DNA from: Paramacrobiotus metropolitanus
Taxonomy: Eukaryota; Tardigrada; Eutardigrada; Parachela; Macrobiotidae
Assembly: GCF_019649055.1 (NCBI RefSeq)
Contig: NW_026570283.1
Coordinates: forward strand, 372,001 to 436,000
Direction of reading: 5' to 3'
DNA: 64,000 nt
Shown piece by piece: positions 23,501 to 34,427 of the stretch. The notes beneath the pieces were generated by a model. It was not told the DNA's origin, made no database searches, and saw only the letters and a program-made list of their open reading frames with translations. The translations under genes and the position numbers were made by a program. Positions within the stretch are counted from its first letter, which is position 1; the number at the start of each line of letters is the position of its first letter.

Positions 23501-26148
23501 ATGGATGTGTTGAATCAGAGCGATATGCTATCTCATATTGTTTATGAAAGCGAGACTTCGGCTGGTGAGAACCTCCTGGAAAACATTCTTCGCGCACAGG
23601 TACATCTTGTACAGTACTTCTTACATTGTTTTAGAATACCGTATGCCTTCGTTGGTAGTGAACTTACTCATTGTCAGTAATATAGACCTTCTGGTCATTC
23701 CTTGGTTAGTCAGTTTATTCAGGAGCAGACACACCCTGGGCACTCGTACTGTGCGTGAGCGGCCACCTTGCACAAAATTAATGTGGAAATGGTGCGCAAC
23801 CGCTTTGAAAATTAACGTACAAGTTAAGGGATTTGGCCCGGTACAAAGTACCAAATTCGGGTGCATACACGGGAACTTTCGCTGTCGCGCAATTCTAAAC
23901 ACCCTTTTGCATTGCTTTATGACATTTTGTGGCCAAAGAATTTACATATGTGGCGTGAAATCCGTTGGCGCGCGCAACATCCGGTTCGGGAGTTATTAAT
24001 TAAGGAAATAAAATTCCAAAAGTTCAAACGCGCGGATGTGTACCAAAAGTCTCATTATGAACCGATGCTCTTCAAATTTTGCACGAAAACACACATTACT
24101 ATGAAGATCATTTTGGTATCGAACCAGCTTTCTACCATTTTTTTCAAATTTTAAAATGAATTTCAAAAATTTTAAAAATTAACAAAATAACAAAGTGCGT
24201 TTTTGTGCAAAATTCGAAGAGCATCGGCTCATAATGAGACTTTTGGTACACCTCCGCGCGTTTAAACTTTTGGAACTTTATTTCGCTAATAATTCCCGAA
24301 CCGAATGTTGCGCGCACAAACGGTTTTTTCGCCTATGTATACGAACCCTTCGGCTACATAATATCGTAAAGCAATGCAAAAAAGGGTTGGGGAGCGCGCG
24401 ATAGCGAAAGTTGCCGTGGATGTATACAAATTTGGTGCTATGTACCGGGCCAAATCCCTTAAACTGTGGGCATTACTGTTTTACATTTGAGCGAATTCTT
24501 GTAAAGCTTTGTAAATTTAATGATGATTTTCTTGTTGAAGAAATTACCATGATATTCATAACATTCTGGTGCTCTAAAACGAATTTCCGAGCACGTACTC
24601 TATGCATGCAATAACCGTTTTACACCAATACGTATGTAGTGCAAAAAATAGTGGTACAAACGGTATGCACAAATAACCCGGCTTTGGCCAAATGTAATTT
24701 GTTTACTTGGTACGGATTAGCAGATATCTGCTTTTATATCTGTGCAGCAAAAGACATCTTGATTTGCACTTTTTGAATATTTGTTGCAGTTGATACCCTG
24801 ATTTGTAGGGCGAAAACGAAGATTCTTTTTATATCGTGCGTTTGACCGAAATTTACGCAAAGCATGCCAAATGGTCAAACCTGATGTCCCGTGTAAGGCC
24901 ATATTATGGCGTTAAGTATAATCCCGATCCTATTGTGCTGCGGGTGATGGCGCAATTGGACGTGGGTTTCTACTGCGGCAGTCCAAGGGAAATCCAGTCT
25001 GCATTCAATATGGGCGTCGCACCGTCGCGGATCGTCTACAGTAATCCCTGCAAACATCGATCCTTCATCAAATGGGCACAAGAAAACGACATCGGTCTCT
25101 TGATATTTGATAACGAAGAAGAACTGCACAAGATCAAACAAGGTCATCCAAACGCTGCCTGTATTTTGCGAATCGTTGCTGGTGGCCAAAATCGTGCAAA
25201 CCTCTCAGCGAACGAAGTAAGAACAATGACATAGATAACTGTGGGTATAATTATTTCGTGCTGCTGACTTAGCTGCTACGTCTTAGCCCACCGTTTTTCT
25301 GTTACAAGAAATATGGAGCGAATGCAGTTTCGGCCCGTCTGTTGATCAGCATATCCAAGAACCTTGGCTTAAATTTAAAAGGAATCTGCGTACACCTTGA
25401 AGGAACGGAATCAAGCACACGTAATGTGTTCGGGAATGTTGTGCAAGAAGTGCGGCAGCTGTTTGATTACGCACAGGAAACGTTCCAGATCAGCATGGAT
25501 TTAATCACCATTGAGGGTAACTTCTTAGACCAGGATGATTCCCTTGCGTCCGTTGAGTCCCTCGTTGAAGCGTACTTTCCAGCTGATGCACAACCGCAAG
25601 TAAAAATTATTGCCGAGTGCGCTGGCTGCTACGTACGGTCAGCAATCACGCTCTGTTCAACAGTGATAGCCAAGCGAAAGGTCACCAACCATGGTCTTAA
25701 TATATCGATAATGTATTACATCAACGCGGGTCGCCTGGGCAGCTTGAAAATACATCGACCTCAAGCACAAATTGCTCGTTTTGCCAACAACAAGGAAGAC
25801 GCTTCTGACCACATTAAATCGTCTATTTGGGGTCCAACGTGTGCGGCTTTAGATGTGGTTACAACTGAATGCTATCTACCGGAAATGCAAATCGGGGAAC
25901 GGTTGGTTTTTCCCGGCATGGGCATCGATAGCCTGACCTGTGCATCGACATTTAATGGAATGCCATTAACACAGTCTGTTTACGTGGTCCCCAATGCCAC
26001 ATTTCACTGTCAACAAATGGCGAAATGCCCACCTACATCTCAGGATATCGAGCGATTAGTTGATCGAGCGTCGGTACGTCTGCTCCCACTCTTGGTTCAT
26101 GTGGCGCTTGTGTATTCCCTGCGCTGCCTTTTTATGTGTAAGGTATAA
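23501..26148 (+). CDS. Ornithine-decarboxylase-like protein 1, active site degraded (three exons)
   Basis: Fold-type III PLP decarboxylase family. Exons: 23501-23599 (MDVLNQSDML start), 24809-25216, 25309-26148, all phase 0, about 446 residues, with no internal stop. Relative to active ODC it keeps the PLP lysine (VKYNPDP), CKH and WGPTC. It has lost the Asp of GFDCAS (here GFYCGS), the glycine loop (GGGF becomes EGNF), EPGRY (becomes CAGCY), the Asp of NDGVYGSF (becomes NAGRLGSL) and the residue after the catalytic Cys. This looks like an antizyme-inhibitor-like or otherwise non-catalytic homologue, but early decay is also possible. The last exon may splice at TCG|GTACGT near 26073 to an exon I did not find. 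Intron 1 carries a large foldback repeat. Confidence 0.8.
23823..24465. repeat. Long imperfect foldback repeat in ODC-like 1 intron 1
   Basis: Two arms of roughly 260-280 bases are inverted copies. The left begins aagttaagggatttggcccg (23821) and the right ends with its complement around 24445-24465 (cgggccaaatcccttaaact). The spacer is about 100 AT-rich bases near 24090-24195. Arms match at perhaps four bases in five, so it is not recent. No transposase frame is present. Most likely a foldback or MITE-type DNA element that entered the intron. Confidence 0.75.
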
Positions 26149-26167
26149 AAGTTGGCACATAGCACTA

Positions 26168-26250
26168 AATTTTACGGTTACCTGATGTTAGACCAAAAAA
26201 GTTTACGGTTATTTTTACGATTTTTACGGTTTTAAGTTTACGGTTTTATT
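26168..26250. repeat. Short interspersed TTTACGGTT repeats
   Basis: The unit TTTACGGTT or near variants recurs about five times between the two ODC-like genes (26170, 26202, then around 26214-26245). Spacing is irregular, so it is not a clean tandem array. No function is evident. Confidence 0.5.
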
Positions 26251-26486
26251 ACTACAAGTATTTTTTCTTTTACCAAAGTTTGGAAGTACAATCTCACAGT
26301 ACGACGGAGACGATCCAACTAAGCCGCGTCGGCATTCTCAACATTTTTATGACAAAAAACGAAGCATTTTTTAGTCAAAACAGTAACAAAACTACATATA
26401 CCACTAATACATATCTAGATATGTAGTTGGTTTTAATTTTAAAGCTGAGATAATTCCATTTACAGGAAAATTATTTTATTCATCCT

Positions 26487-27866
26487 ATGGATCCTGGAAT
26501 GACGGAGAGGTCTTTAATTGTCCAGACTGAGATTGACATATCTGGTGCGACGAAAACTATCAGCTGTACTCAGGTGAAGCTTCTACTGCTTAATAGTGAC
26601 TTGCGAGCACCAGTTCGAAATTTATCCTTTTCTTAGAACTATACTGACGTCCCCTTCTTTGTTGTTAACCTCGACGACGTATCCCGAAAATATTTTCACT
26701 GGATTCAAACATTTCCGCGCATCATGCCGTTCTACGCTGTCAAATGCAACCCCGATTTGGTCCTATTACGCTTGTTAGCAGACCTTGGTACTGGCTTTGA
26801 CTGCGCTAGTCCCCATGAAATTCAGACAGTGCTGAATATGGGAGTGCATCCTGAGCGTATCATTTACGCTAATCCTTGCAAACAGCAATCATATATCGCG
26901 TACGCTAGGCAAAGAAGCGTTGGGCTGATGACCTTTGACAATGAAGCAGAACTGTACAAAATAAAAGAAAATTTCCGAAGGCTAAATGCGTTTTACGAAT
27001 TGTTACTGACGATACGGGAGCTCATTTTCAGCTTAGCGAGGTACGTTTGTTGTCAAGTTGCAATTCCCTTTAATCGATTGTTTACAAGCAAACCCGTGAC
27101 TCACCTGATAAAATAACAGAAATTTGGAGCCAGCCTGGAGGATTCTCAAGAGCTAATTCTCCTTGCGCGGCACCTGCAGTTAAACCTGTGTGGGATCAGT
27201 TTCCATGCCGGTTCGGGTCAGATGTCGGCAACAACGTTTGAAAAAGCTATATCTAACACTCGCACATTGTTTGACTATGCTAAAAATCTGGGCTTGAACC
27301 TCAATCTTTTGGATATTGGTGGGGGATTTTCGGGGTCGGCTGACTTCACTGCTTTCGATTCTCTGGCATTAAAGGTCAACGCAGTGCTTGCTTTGCACTT
27401 TCCTCCAAATCAGTTCCATAATTTACAAATTGTTAGCGAACCTGGGTGCTATTTTGCCAGTTCCGCGTACACACTTTGCACCACGGTTATTGGTAAACGA
27501 ACGAGGGAAAAATATGGAGAACCTTTGATAATGTATTACATAAATGATGGTGTTTTTGGGAGCTTCAAGTTTCTCAGCCGCCCACGCGTTGCACCGGAAC
27601 TGATCGAAGAGAAGACAGGGCCAAACTTGCGAAGTGAAATCTGGGGACCGGCAACCTCCGGACTCGATATGATTGTAGCGAAATGCGATCTGCCTGAACT
27701 GTTGATTGGCGATTTAATCGTTTTCCGCAACGCCGGTGATTATTCCGTTGGAAGCGCGGTTCCGTACAACGGGATGCCGGTGGCACGAGAACGAATGGTT
27801 TATCTGGCCAGCTTTTTATGGGCGGAACGCAACAAAATTTTTATTTCAGACAATTTTAGGCAATAA
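26487..27866 (+). CDS. Ornithine-decarboxylase-like protein 2 (three exons, one-base frame break)
   Basis: Paralogue of the preceding gene, same strand and same intron positions. Proposed exons: 26487-26573, 26637-27040, 27120-27866, about 412 residues. It keeps the PLP lysine (PFYAVKCNPD), Asp of GFDCAS, the His of SFHAGSG, LDIGGGF and the Asp of INDGVFGSF. The catalytic Cys/Asp pair of WGPTCDGLD is replaced (WGPATSGLD) and EPGRY reads EPGCY, so classical ornithine decarboxylation is doubtful. Exon 2 is one base short: the frame ending KIKE must shift at 26967-26971 (run of A) to read FPKAKCVLRIVTDDTGAHFQ up to the donor GAG|GTACGT. One extra A would restore it, so assembly error is as likely as decay. 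The first exon is assigned by position and splice site only. Confidence 0.78.
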
Positions 27867-29230
27867 TCTTAAACAATTAAAGTAAATCAAAGAGCAATCA
27901 TGGTTACCGTGCTGGCAACAAAAGCTGTCTGCATTAAAATTAAGAACAGGGAACTTCATTTTCTGACGTACAGGAGCAGTTGAATTTTTTTATTTTTATG
28001 ACGCCCTGCAACACTAAGTCCTTTAATGAGAAGCTTCGTAAATGTTCCATTTAACTATGCAAATAATAAGATGACAAGCACATTGGCGTTGTGCAGCGTG
28101 GAGCTTGTCGGATTTTATATTTCGGGCAACAGACTGGACAGAGCCGCCGATTTATACGCAAACAGCCTATTTGTGCTTGCATAAAAACTTTATCCACTTT
28201 AACCGAATTGTTGGTTGCATTAAAAAGGATGCATATATAGGTTGTGTAGAGTACATACACTTGACTGCAAAATGGAAATACGGTATGACACGATTTAAAC
28301 GGTATCGCGATTCTTGAAAGCTCGTAAAGCCACTTCGTGCAGTGAATAGTCTGGATACCAGGTGCTTCGTACGGGCATATGTGGCACTGCAAATGAGGGC
28401 ACTTTTTCCAGTAAGAACTTCAAACTTTAGGCTTCATTTTAAATTGTAGGGTTGTGCTAGCCTAGTATTCTACTGTTCTTGGCACTGCCCGTCTTGGTGG
28501 CCATTCGTTTCGTTTTTGGATATGCGTTTTCTGTTTATTTTCGCCATGTTTTTTTCCAGATCTGCAGCACAACTACGTTGGTACAGAAACCGCCAGGACT
28601 TACAATTGTTAGTTGCATAGATTTTAGTGTTGCGCGCAGTATCGACATTTGATTTCCACTTACAAGTGTATGCTGCCTGTCAAAAATGCAAAACGGGGAG
28701 CTGTAAATAGCAATTCCCGGTGAACCGGACAACAGCAATTACTGTAGAGAGGTTACAGTCACAAATTATGTGACCATGTCATACGTCGTGGAACACTTGC
28801 TTTTTTAGAAGATCCTGCAGATGAATGGTGGATTCAAAGTAATTCCGGTGTGATATCTTTACCAAGTGCTAATAAAAATGTTGCAATGCTTCACTTAACA
28901 CGGCAATATACTATTTCTGGCAATTATCCCCTTTTATTGCTTGCCAAGAACGGGCCCTTGCCATTATTCAATGGATATACCAGCGATAGTTAATAGTAAT
29001 GCCTGTAAAAGGTTACATATCCTTCATTTTGAATTCTTTATCGTTACTGCGACAAAAACGTGTCTTTTCTAAATATTAATGCTTACAGCGACAAATGTGC
29101 ATGTGTAGTGCTGAAACAGTTATGATATGAAAAACATGACGCATGCACACAGAAGGATACGCCACAATTTAAAGAGAGCGAATTACTTATTTACATAATG
29201 GAACAGACCATGCTGGTTTTCGGAAATTTG
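27867..29230. other. Intergenic region between ODC-like 2 and GPCR copy 2
   Basis: No recognised gene. The open frames here are short, on both strands, and show no motif or splice partner. It contains the 3' flanks of two convergent genes. Confidence 0.5.
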
Positions 29231-30596
29231 TCAGTGCATATATACAGCGCAACGGGAGGGCTCCTTATATTCAACATGGATGGTGGCCGTTGTGGCTCGA
29301 ATGCGCCATCCAACAAAACTAGTCAAATTGTTCCAGCTCATTCCTTTGTCTCTAGAGGATACTGGATCCACGACAATGCGATTGTGCAAGAATAATAAGC
29401 AACTGCTAATTGCAGTGCGTACTGACCGTGAAAAAGCGCTCAAGAATTGTTTGCTGCCTTCCTGGTAATCATCACTCAGCAAGAGGAAAAATATCTGAAA
29501 CAACAAACAACTTATCGTTAGAACGCACGAGGTAGCGCGGGCTTTTATGGGATGGTTTCTTCGTTTACCAAATACTGTACGTGAACACTAAAATAGCACA
29601 AGATATGGTGTGGTTATAATAGGAATGTGCGAACCATGACGTTTTACGACAACGGCAATAGATTTTTTTAACCAACAAAGATCTTATGCAAAATACCGGA
29701 TTGGCGGCATATTCTACAGCATGGACTGTCCGCATCCACAACGACAGCAGTAATCGACTGTTGTAAACTGCCGGCACCGTAAGCATCACAATGACCGGCA
29801 CCTGGCTGCACACCGTATTCCATACGTACGAAACAAACAGCAATTTGGCGACCACTACTCTTCTTCGTGTAATAATGTTCCGTCGCGGCGCCGCAACATC
29901 GCCAACATGTGTGCTCATTTTTATCCGAATAAATAAAAATATCGAAACATACATAATACCGGACACTCCCACCGGAATGTATTGCCCAAAGGTCACCATG
30001 GTATTGAACATCAGTTTATTCGTTACAGTGGTTATACCACATGAGGTCACCGTCAAACCGAATCGCATTCCAACGCTAAACAAGTTCGGGATATCACACA
30101 ATAGAACAATGAGCCAGGAGACAATAATGCTACCGATCAATAAACCTTTCGAAGCGATGACAGGATATTTGTGAGGGAAAAGAAGTGCGAAAAAACGGTT
30201 AACGGACAGGAAGAATGCCGTCCAATAGCCGACTTGCATTAACGTCAACTGGACAAACTGTGACCATACACAGTTCACCGTTGGCCCGTTGATATTCCTG
30301 TACAAGTCGATTACCGGTGAGATCATGATGGGGAAAACAACAGCACACAGTGCTACGTCCAGAATCTGCTTATGGGCGATCAACCAACCGGAACCGGTTT
30401 GGAGTCGTCGTTGGGTCATAATGACCACTAAGAGAAAACTGTTCAAGATTATTCCGATTGCACAGATTAATGCATAAACTGTCAGCCAAAGGGTAACACC
30501 TGGGGTTATATGAAATAACACAGGGTTTGGTGAAGATACATTGGATACAGAACTGTTGAGAAACGCCATGTTTCTGACAGATGCAGACGAATTCAA
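29231..30596 (-). CDS. Orphan rhodopsin-like GPCR, copy 2 (two exons)
   Basis: Same family and gene structure as the copy at 4.2-5.6 kb. Exon 1 is 29697-30596 (300 codons) and exon 2 is 29231-29494 (87 codons plus stop). The phase-0 junction is AATCCG|GTATTT with acceptor TTTCAG|ATATTT, giving about 387 residues and NPIFFLLLSDDY at the end of TM7. The TM3 motif is VNRFFALLFPHKY. The frame is intact, so this copy looks functional. The N-terminus has several NxS/T sites (NSSASV, NSSVSNVSS). It is the first receptor to the right of the beta-lactam/ODC block, on the same strand as the copy to its left. Confidence 0.85.
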
Positions 30597-32518
30597 AGAT
30601 TTGGTTTACGGTTTATATACAACTCTTTCCTGATAAATGCAACCGGCAACGTGCGATGACATTTCCAGAGTCTTCTGCACCGAGCCCAGCGTGTTTGGGT
30701 ACGGTTATCCCGTTGGTTTACCTCGCGTTCATAAAAAGGTGTTCATAATCTTACAGAGTCCCATAATTTATCGATTTATCAATGGGCATCAATTTAGAAG
30801 GCCTCGCTTCTGCCGCTTATTCACCCAAGCCTCAGCAGTCCTTGACACAGGACCACAGGCAGTATTGGCCGGAAGACCATGCGGGAAGAAACAGGGTTAC
30901 TGCATCCTTTTTGTTTATTTGCATGTCTAAAGGATAAAAAAATATATTTAATGTGGGATACTGACTCTGACTTTTTCCTGTAGTGTAGTTTCGTTTGGCA
31001 AGCTGAGTTATCGGCATGTCTCATGTTTTTGTAATCAAACGGCTGCTGTGAGAGCGGGAATGTACACCAACTGGCTACTTCGAGCATGACAGGAGACCCA
31101 GTCACTAGTCAGTGGATTTCAACCACCCTGTCGGCTGTGAGGTCACTGTGAAGGCTTAATTATTATCTTGCTAAAGACCTTCAAATAATAGTCCTGTTTT
31201 TGTCGACACATTACAGATTTTTAATATTTTTAATTGCAGATTAGTCTATAGGCTCTATACACCACAAACCGGAATTACTGTAGTATTATTTTACTCGTAT
31301 TACATATTACAATACATATCGACAAATGCATTTCACTATAAAAATAAGATTCCTTCTGATAACGACGGGTTCCACAGTCAATGTACATGGGTGTTAGGAA
31401 GGCCGTGCTGCACCCAGTCTTGTTGTGTCAAAGATACACCTCACGCTATTCAATTTCCGGATCGAAAATCAGGTCAAGGTTTGAAAGGAAACAAGTACCT
31501 GCATAATTAATGGGTATTAAATTCATTATTCTAGTTAATTATGTAAGCAACAAGGTTTAAACAGTTCATTGAGCTGTGTTACAAAGAAATTTCTCGGCTG
31601 ATTCCTTTGGGAATACTGCACGCATCCGGCAGCTAGCGGTTTCTGGCCCATAAACTATGAACTAAATACTCAAACTACAAACTCTCTTCCGACATAACTG
31701 GCACAGTTGCAATAATGATACAATATTATGATGTCTGTATACAGAGAAGCACAGAGCAGCGGGCTGAATCAGGCAAACTGTACTTTCCCGTTCCCGTGCC
31801 GTTTCCTGATCTATCTGGTATTGTACATCCCGATACCACTCGCTTTTGCGGTCCTATTTTAGAGCATAGTTACAGAGGCGTGTTCATAAGCTTGTTCACC
31901 TCTGTGCCAGATGGAACTGATGGAATACGTACTGATACTGTGATATATACTGACAAGTGACAAACAAACACCACAACCTTTCCTGGCCACTTTGGACAAG
32001 ATAAATAAAAATTATCCGAATTTGCTAAAGGGTGTAAGCTTGCAAGTCTACCGCAAATGCAAGTTCTCCATACTATGTAAGAGTTAATGTCATTAAGTTT
32101 GAGAAAAAATAGGACTGTCCCATTTTCGTTCAGCTATTTGTATTTCCCCTAAAGCCCTAACAGAATGGTTTTATTGTTTCCATGTTTTTAAACCTTCTTA
32201 TATGGTGCGGCACGGGAGTGCAGCTGCATGAAGTTGAAATTCTGTCCAACAGTTACTAAAAATGCCCTTTGTTCGGTTGTCAATATTTTCTAAGTATGTA
32301 CACAGAATAATGACAATGTGGCCTTTTGGCTTTTGACACAAGTTTGACATATTTACTTTATTACCTTTACCACCAGAGCTGCACAGAACAAAATGGCAAT
32401 CGTCGTAAAAAAAATCGCGCGGTATGTAGCAACTGCAAAATGAGTTTTCTTTCTGCGCCACTGGAGGTCGCAACGTTTATGCACCTTTGCGAATATGAAA
32501 CACGGCATAATTAATAAC
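30597..32518. other. Intergenic region with no recognised gene
   Basis: Short open frames only; none has a recognised motif or splice-linked extension. It is flanked by receptor copies and may contain further decayed receptor DNA that I could not align by eye. Confidence 0.45.
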
Positions 32519-32790
32519 TTAAATCTTACTATACAAATTGATTACCGGTAAAACGATGATTGGGAAAAAAATAGCGCGGAGCAGACATCGTGGTTTATGC
32601 GCGATTAACCAACCGGAACGTGTTTGGAGATTTTGCAGGGTAAAGATGATTTCCAAGAGAAAACAGTTCAAGATTAGTCCGATGTCGCAGATCACGCTTA
32701 CACCGCAAACCAGGATATGATAACAGGCGTTAGCCAAAAAGCAACACAGTAAGAGACGTGTTGGCAGTAGAATTAGTCAAGGCAGTCATG
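32519..32790 (-). pseudogene. GPCR first-exon relic (N-terminus to TM2)
   Basis: Minus-strand pieces match the start of the local receptors: an N-terminal NSTANTSLT stretch, then GLILNCFLLEI, then LQTRSGWLIAHK and FPIIVLPVINLYSK. They are interrupted by several stop codons and frame changes. Everything after TM2 is gone. This is a decayed fifth receptor copy on the same strand as the others. Confidence 0.75.
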
Positions 32791-34012
32791 GTGGAACCGA
32801 AAAAAATTGTGATCGAACAATTGTTATTATTAGTGCGGTTTAGCAGCCGTTGTCTGTACCAAAACGGGGCGATACATCCGGCAATCGAGCCATTCTGTTT
32901 TATTACAATTACAAAAGCATTTTCACAAGTGATTTCCCGGGTATCCTGTTCCGGTGGTTAACACCGCACGCACTGTATTTTTTACCTTAAATGTCTGGCG
33001 CCGAAACGAGACTACTTTTAACAGGAAAACTTATTGGGTGCATTAACGACCATAAACTTTTATCGTTACACAAACTTGTATGTCCCTACGTTGAGTGTGA
33101 GAGCGCCAGAATCCTGGATAGCTTCCTAAAAATACTCTTGCCGTTGTTGTTGCGCTATTGTAACGTTGGGCTTATTTGTGTTGTTTTTTTGACAGAATCG
33201 ATATTGACACACAGACGAAAATAATGCAGTAATGACGACAGGACGTCTCACTTATGTAATATTGGGGTAATCCTGGAGATCTCTAGTGAGTCAAACTTCA
33301 AATGTACAACCGGAAACAACATATTACGTTTAATACCGGCTACAGGCACATTTCCCAAACCAAACTCTTCACAGAACTGCCTGCCATCTGTGTCTACTGG
33401 AGCTTACGTTAATACTGATGATATTCTTCTGAAATTGATGGACCGTCGTGTGTCAGTGACAGTTCACTACAGAACGCTAAAGTCACTACAGAGTCTGTAC
33501 AATCCACTAATATACAATTTGGCTAAGGGCACTCAATATGCGCTAGTTCGCTATACCTATATTTGTACTACGTACGGTAAACTAACTTCCGATTGCACAC
33601 AAAACAATGCGCCAGAGAACTATATATTAAGTGATTGATAAAACGTTATTTTAGTAGGTGCCTAAAGGCTTCAGCCTTTAGCGTTCTCCCGCCAAAACGC
33701 TGTTTTAGAGTGGTTAATGAGGCAACTTCCTTAATTTATTTAAAACAGCTGCACCGGCATTCGATCGTTTTCGGACAGCGTCTCTGCAATCTACCATTCA
33801 AGAAACCAAAGGTTATGGCAAAAATTCCGCAATAAACTGAACGCTGTTGTACTTTCCGGATGTGATGTCAAAGAGTCAAACGTTTAAGATGTGGCGCCAT
33901 TAGCCTTTTTTGTAGTGGGCAGTAGTGACAATAGTGTTTTGTAATCAAATGTCCATTAGCGTCAGCCATACTGATTAACATAGGATAATCGGTAATTCGT
34001 TACAGAACGGCT
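32791..34012. other. Intergenic region with no recognised gene
   Basis: Open frames up to about 80 codons occur (for example 33390-33638) but show no family likeness. I see nothing else to report. Confidence 0.45.
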
Positions 34013-34255
34013 TCAGTGATGCTGACTAGCGCCGTCTGCAGTGTAGGTTGACGCCATTGTAGGTTGGACGCGCCATGCAGTATTGTTCGCATTCTTGCTC
34101 CCCCGTTTATGGTCGACTGTCAGCGAATCCAAAGCCATGCGATTGTGTAGAAACAATAAGCAGTTACCGATCGTACTGCGCATTAGTAGCGAGATACCGT
34201 TCAGGAATTGTTTGCTGCCTTGCCGATAGTCATCACTGAGCAGGAGGAAAAACAT
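34013..34255 (-). pseudogene. Orphan GPCR last exon, probably belonging to copy 3
   Basis: Reads MFFLLLSDDYRQGSKQFLNG and onward, clearly the last exon of the local receptor family (compare 4252-4479). The splice acceptor is now supplied by CTTAG created at the edge of an inserted MITE at 34261-34422. The nearest first exon in the correct orientation is copy 3 at 38024-38916, so I infer these were one gene whose intron grew to about 3.8 kb by insertion. Its frame is open for about 80 codons. Confidence 0.7.
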
Positions 34256-34260
34256 CTAAG

Positions 34261-34422
34261 GCCTTGGCTCAAATTCGAACCGTATCTCGCTACGGTACGG
34301 TAGCTCCACCGCACGAAGTAGCTGTTTGCAGTGGCCACGCCTACAGGCTCCGTTGTCCAAGCCACCTCGTGCGGTGGAGCCACCGTACCGTAGCGAGATA
34401 CGGTTCGAATTTGAGCCAAGGC
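34261..34422. mobile_element. 162-bp MITE with long terminal inverted repeats and CTAAG target duplication
   Basis: The ends gccttggctcaaattcgaac and its complement form inverted arms of about 54 bases with only one or two mismatches, separated by a spacer of about 55 bases. The element is flanked on both sides by CTAAG (34256-34260 and 34423-34427), a five-base target-site duplication. There is no coding capacity. High arm identity suggests a recent insertion or a selected hairpin. Confidence 0.85.
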
Positions 34423-34427
34423 CTAAG

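Noticed and set aside
23538-24154. ORFs of 97-153 codons in the first intron of ODC-like 1
   Set aside because: They lie in or beside the foldback repeat, show no protein family features, and have mirrored counterparts in the other arm.
26074-26148. C-terminal extension of ODC-like 1 as conserved sequence
   Set aside because: A good donor (TCG|GTACGT) precedes it, and the residues after VDRAS do not resemble ODC. The CDS end was left at 26148 only because no further exon was found.
26168-26250. Internal telomere-like array
   Set aside because: The TTTACGGTT units are few, irregularly spaced and do not match known telomere repeats.
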